A stretch of 64,000 nt of DNA from JAZKID01 sp963714065 (GTDB taxonomy: Bacteria; Pseudomonadota; Alphaproteobacteria; Rhizobiales; UBA4765), in contig OY970226.1 in the NCBI GenBank assembly GCA_963714065.1, forward strand, positions 1,178,001-1,242,000, written 5' to 3'. The notes under the pieces are model-generated. The model was not told where the DNA came from, searched no databases, and saw nothing but the letters and a program-made list of their open reading frames with translations. The position numbers were made by a program, and so were the translations under genes. Positions 37,235-45,781 of this stretch are shown in pieces. The stretch's first letter is position 1; the number at the start of each line of letters is the position of its first letter.

Positions 37235-37966
37235 TTACAACGACCTGGAATGATCCCGAAGCCAGTCCTGCATTTTTTCCAAACTCCCAATTACAGATAT
37301 GGCTGCTGAGCTTTGATTAAAATCGATACTCGAATTCCATTTTCCCGAAAATGGCGCGGTATATTTTTTAAGTTCGGCAATTTTGTCCTGATCGCTGGCC
37401 TCACATTTTTCAATCTCCTCAAGCCTGCTCAAAAGCTCTGTCAGGGCGCACTGATATCCCTCCAACTGATAGATATAATAAGGATGACCTAAATCTTTGT
37501 CGGAGATAAAATTATCGTAACTTGATTGAGCCGTATTCAGGCGCCTTTGAAGTACTTGCTTTATATCGATAAGCTTACGGCCTGAGGGGGTGGAAAGCAG
37601 CTCATCCGCCCGATCCAGCATCGCTTCCCTGCCGTCGCGCGCAAGCAGGTCATGCATTTTTCTTGCCAGAATTTCCGTCGCATTCAGGATTTCCTTAAAG
37701 GAGAAGCTGCCGCGCCTGATAGCCTCGCCGCTAAAATAAGGCAAAAGATCGTTTTTTGCGACGCAGGTCTTTTTCTCGATAAAGAGCAGGCAATAACGGA
37801 AGTGGTCCGCAATCCATCGATCGGCGGTCAGGTTAAAACTGCTGCCGCCCAGAAAATCCTCGAGCGCAAGCCTGCCCTGATCAGCAATTGCAATGGAAAA
37901 AGGTACGGCAGCAAAACCGGATGGGAGGGGAAAAGAATTCCGAGTTAAGCCGGATAAGATTGTCAT
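37235..37966 (-). CDS. hypothetical orphan protein with helical C-terminal half
   Basis: 243 residues from ATG 37966; a TTG at 37975 is also open. I do not recognise a family. The start (MTILSGLTRNSFPLPSGF) has no signal peptide. The middle includes ADRWIADHFRYCLLFIEKK, and residues from about 80 on are helical and charged (LEEIEKCEASDQDKIAELKK). It lies alone, leftward, between the M48 protease gene (convergent, 15 bases apart) and a strong hairpin. Short Ser/Phe/Leu-rich N-termini also occur in the unrecognised family members, but I see no wider homology. Confidence 0.65.
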   Translation of the reverse strand: MTILSGLTRNSFPLPSGFAAVPFSIAIADQGRLALEDFLGGSSFNLTADRWIADHFRYCLLFIEKKTCVAKNDLLPYFSGEAIRRGSFSFKEILNATEILARKMHDLLARDGREAMLDRADELLSTPSGRKLIDIKQVLQRRLNTAQSSYDNFISDKDLGHPYYIYQLEGYQCALTELLSRLEEIEKCEASDQDKIAELKKYTAPFSGKWNSSIDFNQSSAAISVIGSLEKMQDWLRDHSRSL

Positions 37967-38033
37967 CGCTCTCAAAACTAAAGATCACGCTGTATGCATC
38001 GATGGGCAAGCAGAGAATGACGTTTTTTAACAT

Positions 38034-38090
38034 AAAAAAACCCGGCACTTATTTGCGCCATTCGCTGGCGCTCGGGCGTACCGGGTTTTT
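38034..38090. terminator. bidirectional hairpin terminator
   Basis: AACCCGG (38039-38045) pairs with CCGGGTT (38081-38087), and inside it GCGCCA and TGGCGC form a second stem. An A-run precedes (38034-38040) and a T-run follows (38086-38090), so it can end transcripts from either side. It lies just past the carD stop on the minus strand. Confidence 0.75.
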
Positions 38091-38112
38091 GCATTCGTAT
38101 GGGATAAGGAAA

Positions 38113-39204
38113 CTATGCCGCCTTGTCTTCAATGGCTGCCTCGTCGTCATTATTGCCGGCCGGCTTCTTGAAGGGTACGACGTTTTCGTCATTACTGCTG
38201 GCGGCTGCACGCGAGCGGCGCGGGCTCTTTTGCAGGGCCGCTTCGATCATCTGCCGCGCATCTGCCTCGTCGGCCTTGTGCACGACGGCGATTTCGTGGA
38301 CGAGACGGTCAAGCGCCGCTTCGAACAGCTGGCGTTCTGAATAGGATTGCTCGGGCTGCGTGTCGGCCCGGTAAAGATCGCGCACCACTTCGGCCACCGC
38401 GATCAGGTCGCCCGAATTGATCTTCGCTTCATATTCCTGTGCGCGACGCGACCACATGGTGCGCTTGATGCGCGGGCGGCCCTTCAGGGTTTCGAGCGCC
38501 CTTGCGGCAAGCCCGGATTCGGAAATCTTGCGCATGCCGACGGCCGCGATCTTGCCCACCGGCACGCGCAGCGTCATACGGTCCTTGGCGAAGAAGACGA
38601 CGAAAAGCTCGAGCTTTAAGCCTGCGATCTGCTGCTCCTCGATGGAGACGATCTGGCCGACGCCATGCGTCGGATAAACCACATATTCGTTGACCTTGTA
38701 GCCGATCTTGGCATTGCCGGCCGATTTCACCGGCGTCGCCGTGGTGGAAAAACGCTCGGTCTTCACGACAGGCTGTGGTGCTGCCGGGCGCGCCAGCATG
38801 GTGCCGACGATCTTCGGCGCGGGTTTGGGAGCGGCAAGTTTGGACTGGACCGCCTTTACAGCTTCGATCTTGCCTTTGGCAACCTTACTTTTGGCAACAA
38901 GTGCCGCTTTTTGCGAAGCAGCTTTAAGCTTTTGCGTCGCCACCTTCAGAGGCATTTTGGCTTTCACGAGTTTTTTCAACGGCTTCTTGAGAATTTTCTT
39001 GAGAACCTTTTTGGCGACAGGCTTCTTTGCCTTCGCATTCGAAACCTTGCGGGCAGTAGAGGTCGCCTTGCGCCTTGCCATGGAAGAAGCGTGCTTTGCA
39101 GGTTTCCTGCCGGAAACGGCGCGTCTTGCCGCCGGTTTTTGCGTGGATTTCACCTTACGTCGGACCAGGCTCTTCTTTTGCACGGGTTTTTTCAGGCTAG
39201 GCAT
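38113..39204 (-). CDS. carD: CarD-family transcription regulator with histone-H1-like N-terminal tail
   Basis: 363 residues, roughly twice the usual alphaproteobacterial CarD/CdnL length. The first 165 or so are Lys/Ala/Arg/Pro-rich and repetitive (e.g. KKVLKKILKKPLKKLVKAK), like bacterial histone H1 tails. The CarD RNA-polymerase-interacting domain begins near residue 168 (GYKVNEYVVYPTHGVGQI) and the DNA-binding helices follow (region around RRAQEYEAKINSGDL and AEVVRDL). CarD stabilises open promoter complexes, especially at rRNA genes. ATG 39204 has AAGGAG nine bases upstream. A terminator lies 20 bases past the stop. Confidence 0.9.
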   Translation of the reverse strand: MPSLKKPVQKKSLVRRKVKSTQKPAARRAVSGRKPAKHASSMARRKATSTARKVSNAKAKKPVAKKVLKKILKKPLKKLVKAKMPLKVATQKLKAASQKAALVAKSKVAKGKIEAVKAVQSKLAAPKPAPKIVGTMLARPAAPQPVVKTERFSTTATPVKSAGNAKIGYKVNEYVVYPTHGVGQIVSIEEQQIAGLKLELFVVFFAKDRMTLRVPVGKIAAVGMRKISESGLAARALETLKGRPRIKRTMWSRRAQEYEAKINSGDLIAVAEVVRDLYRADTQPEQSYSERQLFEAALDRLVHEIAVVHKADEADARQMIEAALQKSPRRSRAAASSNDENVVPFKKPAGNNDDEAAIEDKAA

Positions 39205-39648
39205 GGGCTAATGCTCCTTCTTGAATAGGCAAACGGCTCTGTATTGGCTGGTCGGGCGCCAATTAAATGCAAGTCTAGATACAAGTCGAGGCAAGAATTC
39301 ATTCCGGGTATGTAAGACTATTGTGCCGTAATTATGATGACGCACGCAATTTACCCAAAAAAAGTGCCCCGAAGACGGAGCCAATAGCGTCTTGCGACGC
39401 ATCCTCAACTGTGAAAAGAACCTATCACACTTTTTATTAAAAATAAAGACTTATTTAATTAATGAAACTGCAGGAGGTTAACCTTAACAGATACAATTTT
39501 ACAGAAAAAATGGGCCGTTCGAGACTGTCTCTGCTTAACGCGTCAACTTGTCCCCAGGCCTTTGAGGCTTTGCAGCAGAGCGTTAACTCATGAGAATTTT
39601 TCACTTTAGCTATGGGAAATAATTTTATGCGATTTGATGTGAGGAATA
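39205..39648. promoter_or_regulatory. divergent intergenic region between carD and family member D
   Basis: 444 bases without a gene, strongly A/T-rich in 39420-39500. It should contain promoters for carD (leftward) and for the gene at 39649 (rightward). A 10-bp palindrome AGGTTAACCT lies near 39475. I cannot place either promoter with confidence. Confidence 0.4.
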
Positions 39649-40773
39649 GTGAGTATTCAAGGCATTTCCACCTCTCTGGCACCACGGCTTTCTTCCTTAG
39701 CTTTCACACTGGACCAGCCGTCAGGCGGCGGATGCAAGACTATTGAATGGCAAATGAGACAATTAAGAATCGACAACCGATTCTTTGATTTGCTTATGGC
39801 TATCAACGACGGCACTCAGCCTTTCGATCTTGATAATAGAACAATCATAGATTTGATAAGGCAGTTTTTTGGCAATGTCGCATCTAATTTAAACACTAAA
39901 CTGGAATTACTGGAATACTATATTGCAATTATTGGAAGAGAAGCACGAAAGATTAAACGATTTCAGTTTCCTCGTGATTGGAAACAAAAAATCAAACTTT
40001 ATCACGAATACGCCGAAAGGCATCGAGCACTGCAATTACAACTTGAAGAATGTCGTAAACAAGAACGTATATTAAAAGACAAGCCTGTGGCAGAACGTCA
40101 CTTCGTTAATCTGGACACACGCCCGCAAGTCCAAACCTCACCCACACCATTGCCGCAGCCGGGCATTCCTGTTCAGGTCGCGCCGGACTACTGGAGAAAA
40201 TTTATAAGCGGTCTCGAAACGGCGGGCCGGGGCATCGTCAGGGCCGGCAACAAGGCCGCCGAAATCGACAGGAAGATCGACGCTGCAATCTACAAAAATC
40301 TCGGCTATGTCGCGCTTGGCGTTGGCGCAACGGCTGCCGCCGTCGTCTTTGTCTGCGCCTTGCCGGTTGAAATTCCGGTAGTGGTTGGCGGAGCGGGGCT
40401 CGGCGCGGGAGTAGCCGCAGCCGGGCTGATGATCAGCTTCTTCATGCCGTCTTCCGCCAATGCCGCGCCGGTCACAAAAACGCTTGCCGATGGCGGGCGG
40501 CTCGAATTTTTACCGGACAAAACCATTAAGCTGAACGGAAACATTCTAAAACCACTCGAATGCGGCTCCGTTTTCACCGATGCGAACGCAAGCTCGCCTG
40601 CAACTTATGCAACCATTTACTGGGACCCGGTCGCACAGCAGAAAGTCGTCGTTCGCGCCAAGATCCCCGGCCTCAACCAGAGCGGAACACTTTATACGAA
40701 AGACCAGAACGGCGTAAAAGCCTTGAAGGTGATTGATCTGCCGGGCCAAAATACCCTTTACAAGGCAGCATAA
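39649..40773 (+). CDS. unrecognised family, member D (helical domain, Gly/Ala membrane stretch, C-terminal domain)
   Basis: 374 residues from GTG 39649, with GAGGA just upstream. The layout resembles members A-C: a Ser-rich start without signal peptide, a helical domain opening with a Cys-Lys pair (GGGCKTIEWQMRQLRIDN) and containing LQLQLEECRKQERIL, a Pro/Thr linker, a long Gly/Ala/Val hydrophobic stretch (about 225-270), then a beta-type C-terminal domain. The 5' half is A/T-rich and the 3' half GC-rich, as in member C. Sequence similarity to A-C is weak, so membership rests mainly on architecture. Function unknown. Confidence 0.65.
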   Translation: MSIQGISTSLAPRLSSLAFTLDQPSGGGCKTIEWQMRQLRIDNRFFDLLMAINDGTQPFDLDNRTIIDLIRQFFGNVASNLNTKLELLEYYIAIIGREARKIKRFQFPRDWKQKIKLYHEYAERHRALQLQLEECRKQERILKDKPVAERHFVNLDTRPQVQTSPTPLPQPGIPVQVAPDYWRKFISGLETAGRGIVRAGNKAAEIDRKIDAAIYKNLGYVALGVGATAAAVVFVCALPVEIPVVVGGAGLGAGVAAAGLMISFFMPSSANAAPVTKTLADGGRLEFLPDKTIKLNGNILKPLECGSVFTDANASSPATYATIYWDPVAQQKVVVRAKIPGLNQSGTLYTKDQNGVKALKVIDLPGQNTLYKAA

Positions 40774-40781
40774 TACCGCAG

Positions 40782-42031
40782 CTAGTTCTGCAAGCCGCGC
40801 AGCTGTAGCTGCGAATTGTTCTGCACATTGTTCATGGAAGATCTCAGGCTGACCTTGGCTGCCGTTGCTTTCGCCGCATTGCCCTGAACGGGGAACGATC
40901 CCTGTAATACAGGCCTGTCCTCCTGATTGGCGGCAACCGGCGCGGGATCGTCCTTCGGTAGGTAATAAGGCGCAACCGGCCCCGTGACGCGCGCCGGCAG
41001 CGGCGGCGGATCGTTGAAGCCCGCGATACGGCGCAGCTCGATGGTTGCGCCCAATTCCACACCCGGCAATAGCGAGAGCGCCTCGGGCGAGGACGAGGGA
41101 AGGGCCGCCAAAATCTTGTCGCGGCTATTATAAACCTCTTCCGGCGACGGCGCCCGCCCGCCCGAGAGCAGGCTTGAGATCATCGAAGGCTCCGGCTTTT
41201 CCTCCTTGTCGCCCAGCTTTGCCATGACGGCTGCTTCCGCGCCGGTGCGGGCCGCCAGTGCATTTTGAATATTGGCGGGTATGGCGGCAGGCGGGCACAT
41301 GCCGGTCGGCTCGAAGCGCGTGTCGGCGTTGAACGGCGTCTGGTCGAACACGTAACGATAAGCGCAGACGCCGACGATGGGCTCCTGCAAGGTGACCTCG
41401 AAATGATCGGAGCCTTCCTTCAGGTTTTTCCAGAAGGCGAGATGCGGGTTCTTGCGATATTTGAAAAGATTGTCCGCCGTCATGCGATAGGGCAAAAGCT
41501 GAAGCTGGAAACCTTTTTGCCCGCCGTCGAAAGCATCGCGCGCCAGCGCATAAATTTCCTCGACCGCATCGTTCGTCATGGCATAGCAGCCGCGCGACGT
41601 GCAGTCGCCATGCACCATCAGGTTCGAGCCCGACCAGCCCTGCGCGCGGTCATAGGCATTGGGAAAGCCTGTATCGAAGGAAAGATAATAGCTGGAATTC
41701 GGGTTCATATGCACGGGCGTGATCGTATAGAAACCCTCCGGCGCCTGGCGGTCGCCCTCCTTGACCTTGGGTCCGAGATCGCCCGACCAGCGGCAGATAT
41801 CGTAGATTTTAAGCAGCGCGTATGAGCCGGCGCGCGTTTTTTCCAGACTTCGAGCTTCGCCTCGGCCTTGAAAACGCGCATCAGGATGGGCGCTGCCTGA
41901 TCCATATTTTTTTCCGACATCAGCGCAAGCGTGCGCGCAGGCACGGGCGTCTTGTGCTTGGGCAGATAGCCTTCGGGCGTGCAGCCGCAAAGGCCGATAA
42001 AAAGCAGCGCTGCGGTAAACCGGCCTAACAT
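40782..42031 (-). pseudogene. YkuD-type L,D-transpeptidase gene split by a single-base frameshift
   Basis: Intended product about 416 residues. The first frame starts at ATG 42031 with a lipoprotein signal (LLFIGLCGC) and runs to LEVWKK; the second frame continues with TRAGSYALLKIYDICRWSGD and the rest. The break is at a run of six T (41837-41842, A on the coding strand); a seventh would restore one frame. The catalytic motif of murein L,D-transpeptidases is intact downstream (MVHGDCTSRGCYAM, with His and Cys). Relatives crosslink peptidoglycan or attach lipoproteins. A sequencing slip, a recent mutation, or slippage-based switching are all possible. Confidence 0.8.
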
Positions 42032-42175
42032 TCGATAAATCGTTCCCTATTGAATAATATTATCGCAAGGACCCCCGTCTCACAACCAATCCGCCACCAT
42101 TCCTCTTGCAATTAGGCCTTTTTAGGGAAAAGAAAGAGTTAATTTTTCTTTAAGTCTTATCCTGGGAGGGAGCAA

Positions 42176-42946
42176 ATGGCGGCGTTTTCAAGGGCCATAG
42201 CCTTCTGTTTCCTGATTATACCTGCTCAGGCAGGTGAAATATCGCGCCTCGATCAAATTATCGAAAAGGGTGTGCTGCGGGTCGGCATGAGCGGCGATTA
42301 CAGGCCTTTCAGCCTGCTCAACCCGGCCACGCAGGAATTTTCGGGGCTCGATGTCGATCTCGCAAAAAATCTGGCAACAAGCCTCGGCGTAAAAGTCGAG
42401 TTCGTCAAAACAAGCTGGCCGGAGCTGATGAAGGATTTCGATGCCGATAAATTCGATATCGGCATGGGCGGCATTTCGATTTCATTGGAGCGGCAGAAAA
42501 AGGGCTTTTTTTCGGCCCCCGTCCTGCGCGACGGCAAGTCGCCGATCAGCCTTTGCGCAGATAAGGAAAAATTCGACACGCTGGAAGAGATCGACCGGCC
42601 GGGCGTGCGCGTCATCGTCAACCCGGGCGGCACCAACGAAAAATTTGTCCGCGCGCAGCTCAAACAGGCACCGGTTACGGTCTTCCCCGATAATACAAAA
42701 ATCTTCGAAGAAATTATTGCCGGGCACACCGATGTGATGATTACGGACACGATCGAGGCGCGCTATCAGCAAAAGCTTCACCCGGATATTTTGTGCGCCA
42801 CAAGGCCCGATCAGCCGTTCAATTTTTCAGAAAAAGCCTATCTGCTGCCGCGCGATCAGGCCTGGAAGAATTATGTCGACCAGTGGCTGCGGCAGATCAC
42901 CGAAGACGGCAGTTTACAGGCTGCGACCAAAGCCTGGATCAACTGA
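42176..42946 (+). CDS. pheC: periplasmic cyclohexadienyl (arogenate/prephenate) dehydratase
   Basis: 256 residues with a signal peptide (cleavage after QAGE region). The fold is that of a solute-binding protein, but long stretches match PheC: GVLRVGMSGDYRPFS, SWPELMKDFDADKFDI, GISISLERQ, VNPGGTNEKFVRAQLK and FSEKAYLLPRDQAWKNYVDQ. PheC converts prephenate to phenylpyruvate, and arogenate to phenylalanine, in the periplasm. No permease or ATPase lies nearby, which fits an enzyme rather than a transporter part. It stands alone ahead of an epimerase gene. Confidence 0.88.
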   Translation: MAAFSRAIAFCFLIIPAQAGEISRLDQIIEKGVLRVGMSGDYRPFSLLNPATQEFSGLDVDLAKNLATSLGVKVEFVKTSWPELMKDFDADKFDIGMGGISISLERQKKGFFSAPVLRDGKSPISLCADKEKFDTLEEIDRPGVRVIVNPGGTNEKFVRAQLKQAPVTVFPDNTKIFEEIIAGHTDVMITDTIEARYQQKLHPDILCATRPDQPFNFSEKAYLLPRDQAWKNYVDQWLRQITEDGSLQAATKAWIN

Positions 42947-42996
42947 ATAGGATGCAGCGTTAATCCAACTTCCACGCATGGGAGGTAATTTGCGCC

Positions 42997-44040
42997 ATGG
43001 CCACTTATCTGCTCACGGGCGCTGCGGGGTTTTTCGGCGGCGTTCTTGCCCATAGTTTGCACGAGCAGGGGCATGACTGCGTGCTGCTCGACCGGCTGCC
43101 GATTGCCAATAACGCACCGCGGCTTGCAGCTTATCTCACCGATTTGCGCGATGCGCATGCGGTGGAAGAGATTTTCAAAAAGCACAAATTCGACGGGGTG
43201 TTTCATGTCGCCGCCATTCTGGCGCATGACAAGGCACACCACGATATTTTGTGGGACAGCAATGTCACGGCCACGCGCATCCTGAAAACCTGTTGCGAAA
43301 AATATAATGTTTCGCATCTTGTCTTCACTTCCACCAATTGTCTGTGGGCGCAGGATTTTGGCGCACCCGTAAACGAGTTGACGCCGCCAGCGCCGGTCGA
43401 GATTTACGGCCGCTCGAAATGGGAGGCGGAAAAAATCCTGCTCGATAGTGCTTTGAGCGTAAAATGCGTGGTGCTGCGCTGCCCCACGATTATCAATTCA
43501 GGCAGGCTTGGCCTCCTCAGCATCCTGTTCGAATTCATGGAAGAAGGCAGAAAAATCTGGACGGTGGGGCCGGGCGATAATCGCTATCAGTTCATTTACG
43601 CAAAAGATCTGGCGGCAGCCTGCCTGAGCGCCATGCATTACCCACAATCCGGCCTCTTTCATATCGGCTCCGACAATGTACCCAGCATGCGGCAGATGTA
43701 TGAAGGCGTGATTGCGCAGGTAGGCAGCACATCGCGCGTGGCAAGCCTGCCCGCTTTCCCAACTCTATCTTTAATGAAGCTTGCCTATCATACGGGCCTC
43801 TCGCCCTTGGGGCCCTATCATTACAAAATGATCGCAAGCAATTTCGTGTTCGATACGAGGCTGATCAAGAAAGAGCTTTCATGGGCGCCGACCCTCGACA
43901 ATATCGGCATGATGGTGAAGGCCTACGAGTATTACCGTGCCAACAAGGCCCAACTGGCGCAAGATAATGAGGCCGATGTCTCCGCGCATAACAGGCGCGC
44001 CGATATGGGTATTATCAGGCTTCTGAAATGGATGTCATAG
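42997..44040 (+). CDS. NAD(P)-dependent epimerase/dehydratase (extended SDR)
   Basis: 347 residues. The N-terminal dinucleotide motif is LLTGAAGFFGGVL, the active-site Tyr-Lys pair is in EIYGRSKWEAEK, and Ser/Thr-rich TSTNCLWAQDF lies in the catalytic position. The C-terminal part has the sugar-nucleotide-binding look of nucleotide-sugar epimerases. It follows pheC by 50 bases and precedes ahcY by about 60. The exact sugar or other substrate is not evident. Confidence 0.85.
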   Translation: MATYLLTGAAGFFGGVLAHSLHEQGHDCVLLDRLPIANNAPRLAAYLTDLRDAHAVEEIFKKHKFDGVFHVAAILAHDKAHHDILWDSNVTATRILKTCCEKYNVSHLVFTSTNCLWAQDFGAPVNELTPPAPVEIYGRSKWEAEKILLDSALSVKCVVLRCPTIINSGRLGLLSILFEFMEEGRKIWTVGPGDNRYQFIYAKDLAAACLSAMHYPQSGLFHIGSDNVPSMRQMYEGVIAQVGSTSRVASLPAFPTLSLMKLAYHTGLSPLGPYHYKMIASNFVFDTRLIKKELSWAPTLDNIGMMVKAYEYYRANKAQLAQDNEADVSAHNRRADMGIIRLLKWMS

Positions 44041-44104
44041 GATTGCCGCGCCCTTGAGGGCGTGTTAGCGACTGCCTAAGATTTATTCATCCATGAGGAC
44101 AAAA

Positions 44105-45535
44105 ATGGCTATGGCAACGAAACGTGCGGAAGGTACATTTACGGATTACGCGGTCAAGGATATCGGTCTCGCCGAATTCGGGCGCAAGGAAATCGCCATT
44201 GCCGAAACCGAAATGCCGGGCCTGATGGCCACGCGCGAGGAGTTCGGCAAGGCACAGCCCTTAAAGGGCGCGCGCATTGCAGGCTCGCTACATATGACGA
44301 TCCAGACGGCGGTTCTGATCGAGACGCTGGCAGCATTAGGCGCCGACATCCGCTGGGTCTCCTGCAATATTTATTCGACGCAGGATCATGCGGCTGCGGC
44401 GATTGCGGCGGCGGGCATTCCCGTTTTTGCGATCAAGGGCGAGAGCCTTGAGGATTACTGGGATTATACGCGTAAATTATTCGAATGGCACGACAATGGT
44501 GCGCCGAACCTGATCCTCGATGATGGCGGCGATGCAACGCTGTTCGTGCATCTGGGCGTGCGCGCCGAAAACGGCGACACCAAATTTCTCGACAAGCCGG
44601 AATCTGAAGAAGAAGAGGTGCTGTTCAAGCTTCTGAAAAAAACGCTCAGTGAAAAACCGAAAGGTTGGTTCAGCACTTTAGCCAAAAACATCAAGGGCGT
44701 TTCGGAAGAAACCACCACAGGCGTGCATCGTCTTTATCAGATGCATAAAGAAGGCAAACTTCTCTTCCCCGCCATTAATGTGAACAACTCTGTGACCAAA
44801 TCGAAATTCGACAATCTGTATGGCTGCCGTGAAAGTCTCGTCGATGGCATTCGCCGCGGCACCGATGTGATGATGGCGGGCAAGGTGGCCTTCGTTGCCG
44901 GCTTCGGCGATGTCGGCAAGGGCTCCGCCGCCTCGTTGCGCCAGGCCGGCTGCCGCGTTCTCGTCTCCGAGATCGATCCCATCTGCGCGCTGCAGGCGGC
45001 AATGGAAGGCTATGAAGTGACGACGACGGAAGAGGCGGTCAAGCGCGCCGACATCTTCGTCACCGCCACCGGCAACAAGGATGTGCTGACCATCGAGCAC
45101 ATGCGCGGCATGAAAGACCGTGCCATTGTCTGCAATATCGGCCATTTCGATAATGAAATTCAGGTGGGGGCGCTGAAAAACTTCAAATGGCATAATGTAA
45201 AGCCGCAGGTGGACGAAATCGAATTCCCCGACGGCAAACGCATCATCCTTCTGTCCGAAGGACGCCTCGTAAACTTAGGCAATGCGATGGGCCATCCCTC
45301 TTTCGTGATGTCGGCTTCGTTCACCAACCAGACGCTGGCGCAGATCGAGCTGTTCAAGAACACCGGTAAATATGAGAAAAAGGTCTACACGCTGCCGAAG
45401 CATCTAGATGAAAAAGTGGCGCGCCTGCATCTGGCCAAGATCGGCGTGAAGCTCACCGAGCTCTCAAAAGAACAGGCCGATTATATCGGCGTGTCTTCGC
45501 AGGGGCCGTTCAAGCCGGATCATTACCGGTATTGA
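44105..45535 (+). CDS. ahcY: adenosylhomocysteinase
   Basis: 476 residues from ATG 44105, behind AGGAC; the frame also opens at ATG 44093, but that codon overlaps the ribosome site. Hydrolyses S-adenosylhomocysteine to adenosine and homocysteine. Key parts visible: TIQTAVLIETLAALGA, SCNIYSTQDHAAAAIA, NVNNSVTKSKFDNLYGCR, the NAD-binding AGFGDVGKGSAASL and the C-terminal LGVS-like KEQADYIGV..GPFKPDHYRY. The short leader contains no recognisable SAH riboswitch. Tandem hairpins follow the stop. Confidence 0.97.
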   Translation: MAMATKRAEGTFTDYAVKDIGLAEFGRKEIAIAETEMPGLMATREEFGKAQPLKGARIAGSLHMTIQTAVLIETLAALGADIRWVSCNIYSTQDHAAAAIAAAGIPVFAIKGESLEDYWDYTRKLFEWHDNGAPNLILDDGGDATLFVHLGVRAENGDTKFLDKPESEEEEVLFKLLKKTLSEKPKGWFSTLAKNIKGVSEETTTGVHRLYQMHKEGKLLFPAINVNNSVTKSKFDNLYGCRESLVDGIRRGTDVMMAGKVAFVAGFGDVGKGSAASLRQAGCRVLVSEIDPICALQAAMEGYEVTTTEEAVKRADIFVTATGNKDVLTIEHMRGMKDRAIVCNIGHFDNEIQVGALKNFKWHNVKPQVDEIEFPDGKRIILLSEGRLVNLGNAMGHPSFVMSASFTNQTLAQIELFKNTGKYEKKVYTLPKHLDEKVARLHLAKIGVKLTELSKEQADYIGVSSQGPFKPDHYRY

Positions 45536-45606
45536 AATGTCATCCTGAGCGCAGCGAAGGATCTCTTAAGTACGAGATTCTTCGGCTTCGCCTCAGAATG
45601 ACATTT
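45535..45606. repeat. dispersed palindromic repeat after ahcY
   Basis: AAATGTCATCCTGAG...GAAGGATCTC and its inverse (GAGATTCTTCGG...CAGAATGACATTT) form an imperfect 72-base dyad. The core (TCATTCTGAGGCGAAGCCGAAGAATCT in inverse form) is of a kind scattered between genes of many bacteria. It begins at the ahcY stop. Confidence 0.75.
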
Positions 45607-45610
45607 CTCG

Positions 45611-45665
45611 ACCCTCAATGACTTGAGGGTGAACATGGGCGATGGAATCGCCCATGTTCATTTTT
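45611..45665 (+). terminator. tandem hairpin terminator downstream of ahcY
   Basis: Hairpin one is ACCCTCAA/TTGAGGGT (45611-45630). Hairpin two is GAACATGGGCGAT/ATCGCCCATGTTC with a GGA loop (45631-45659), followed by A and five T. The second is a good factor-independent terminator. Confidence 0.8.
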
Positions 45666-45781
45666 CGGTGAATTGCCCCTTAAACCATACTTGACCCTTC
45701 ACCACAGGCTGCAAATCAGTCATCTTGATGATTCTGCCCCGGCTCGGAGGCGCTGGCGGTTCATCGGAGGGGTAAAAGCAA

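Noticed and set aside
44041..44104. SAH or SAM riboswitch before ahcY
   Set aside because: The leader is only about 64 bases, with one simple CGCCC/GGGCG hairpin; no known SAH or SAM aptamer pattern is visible.
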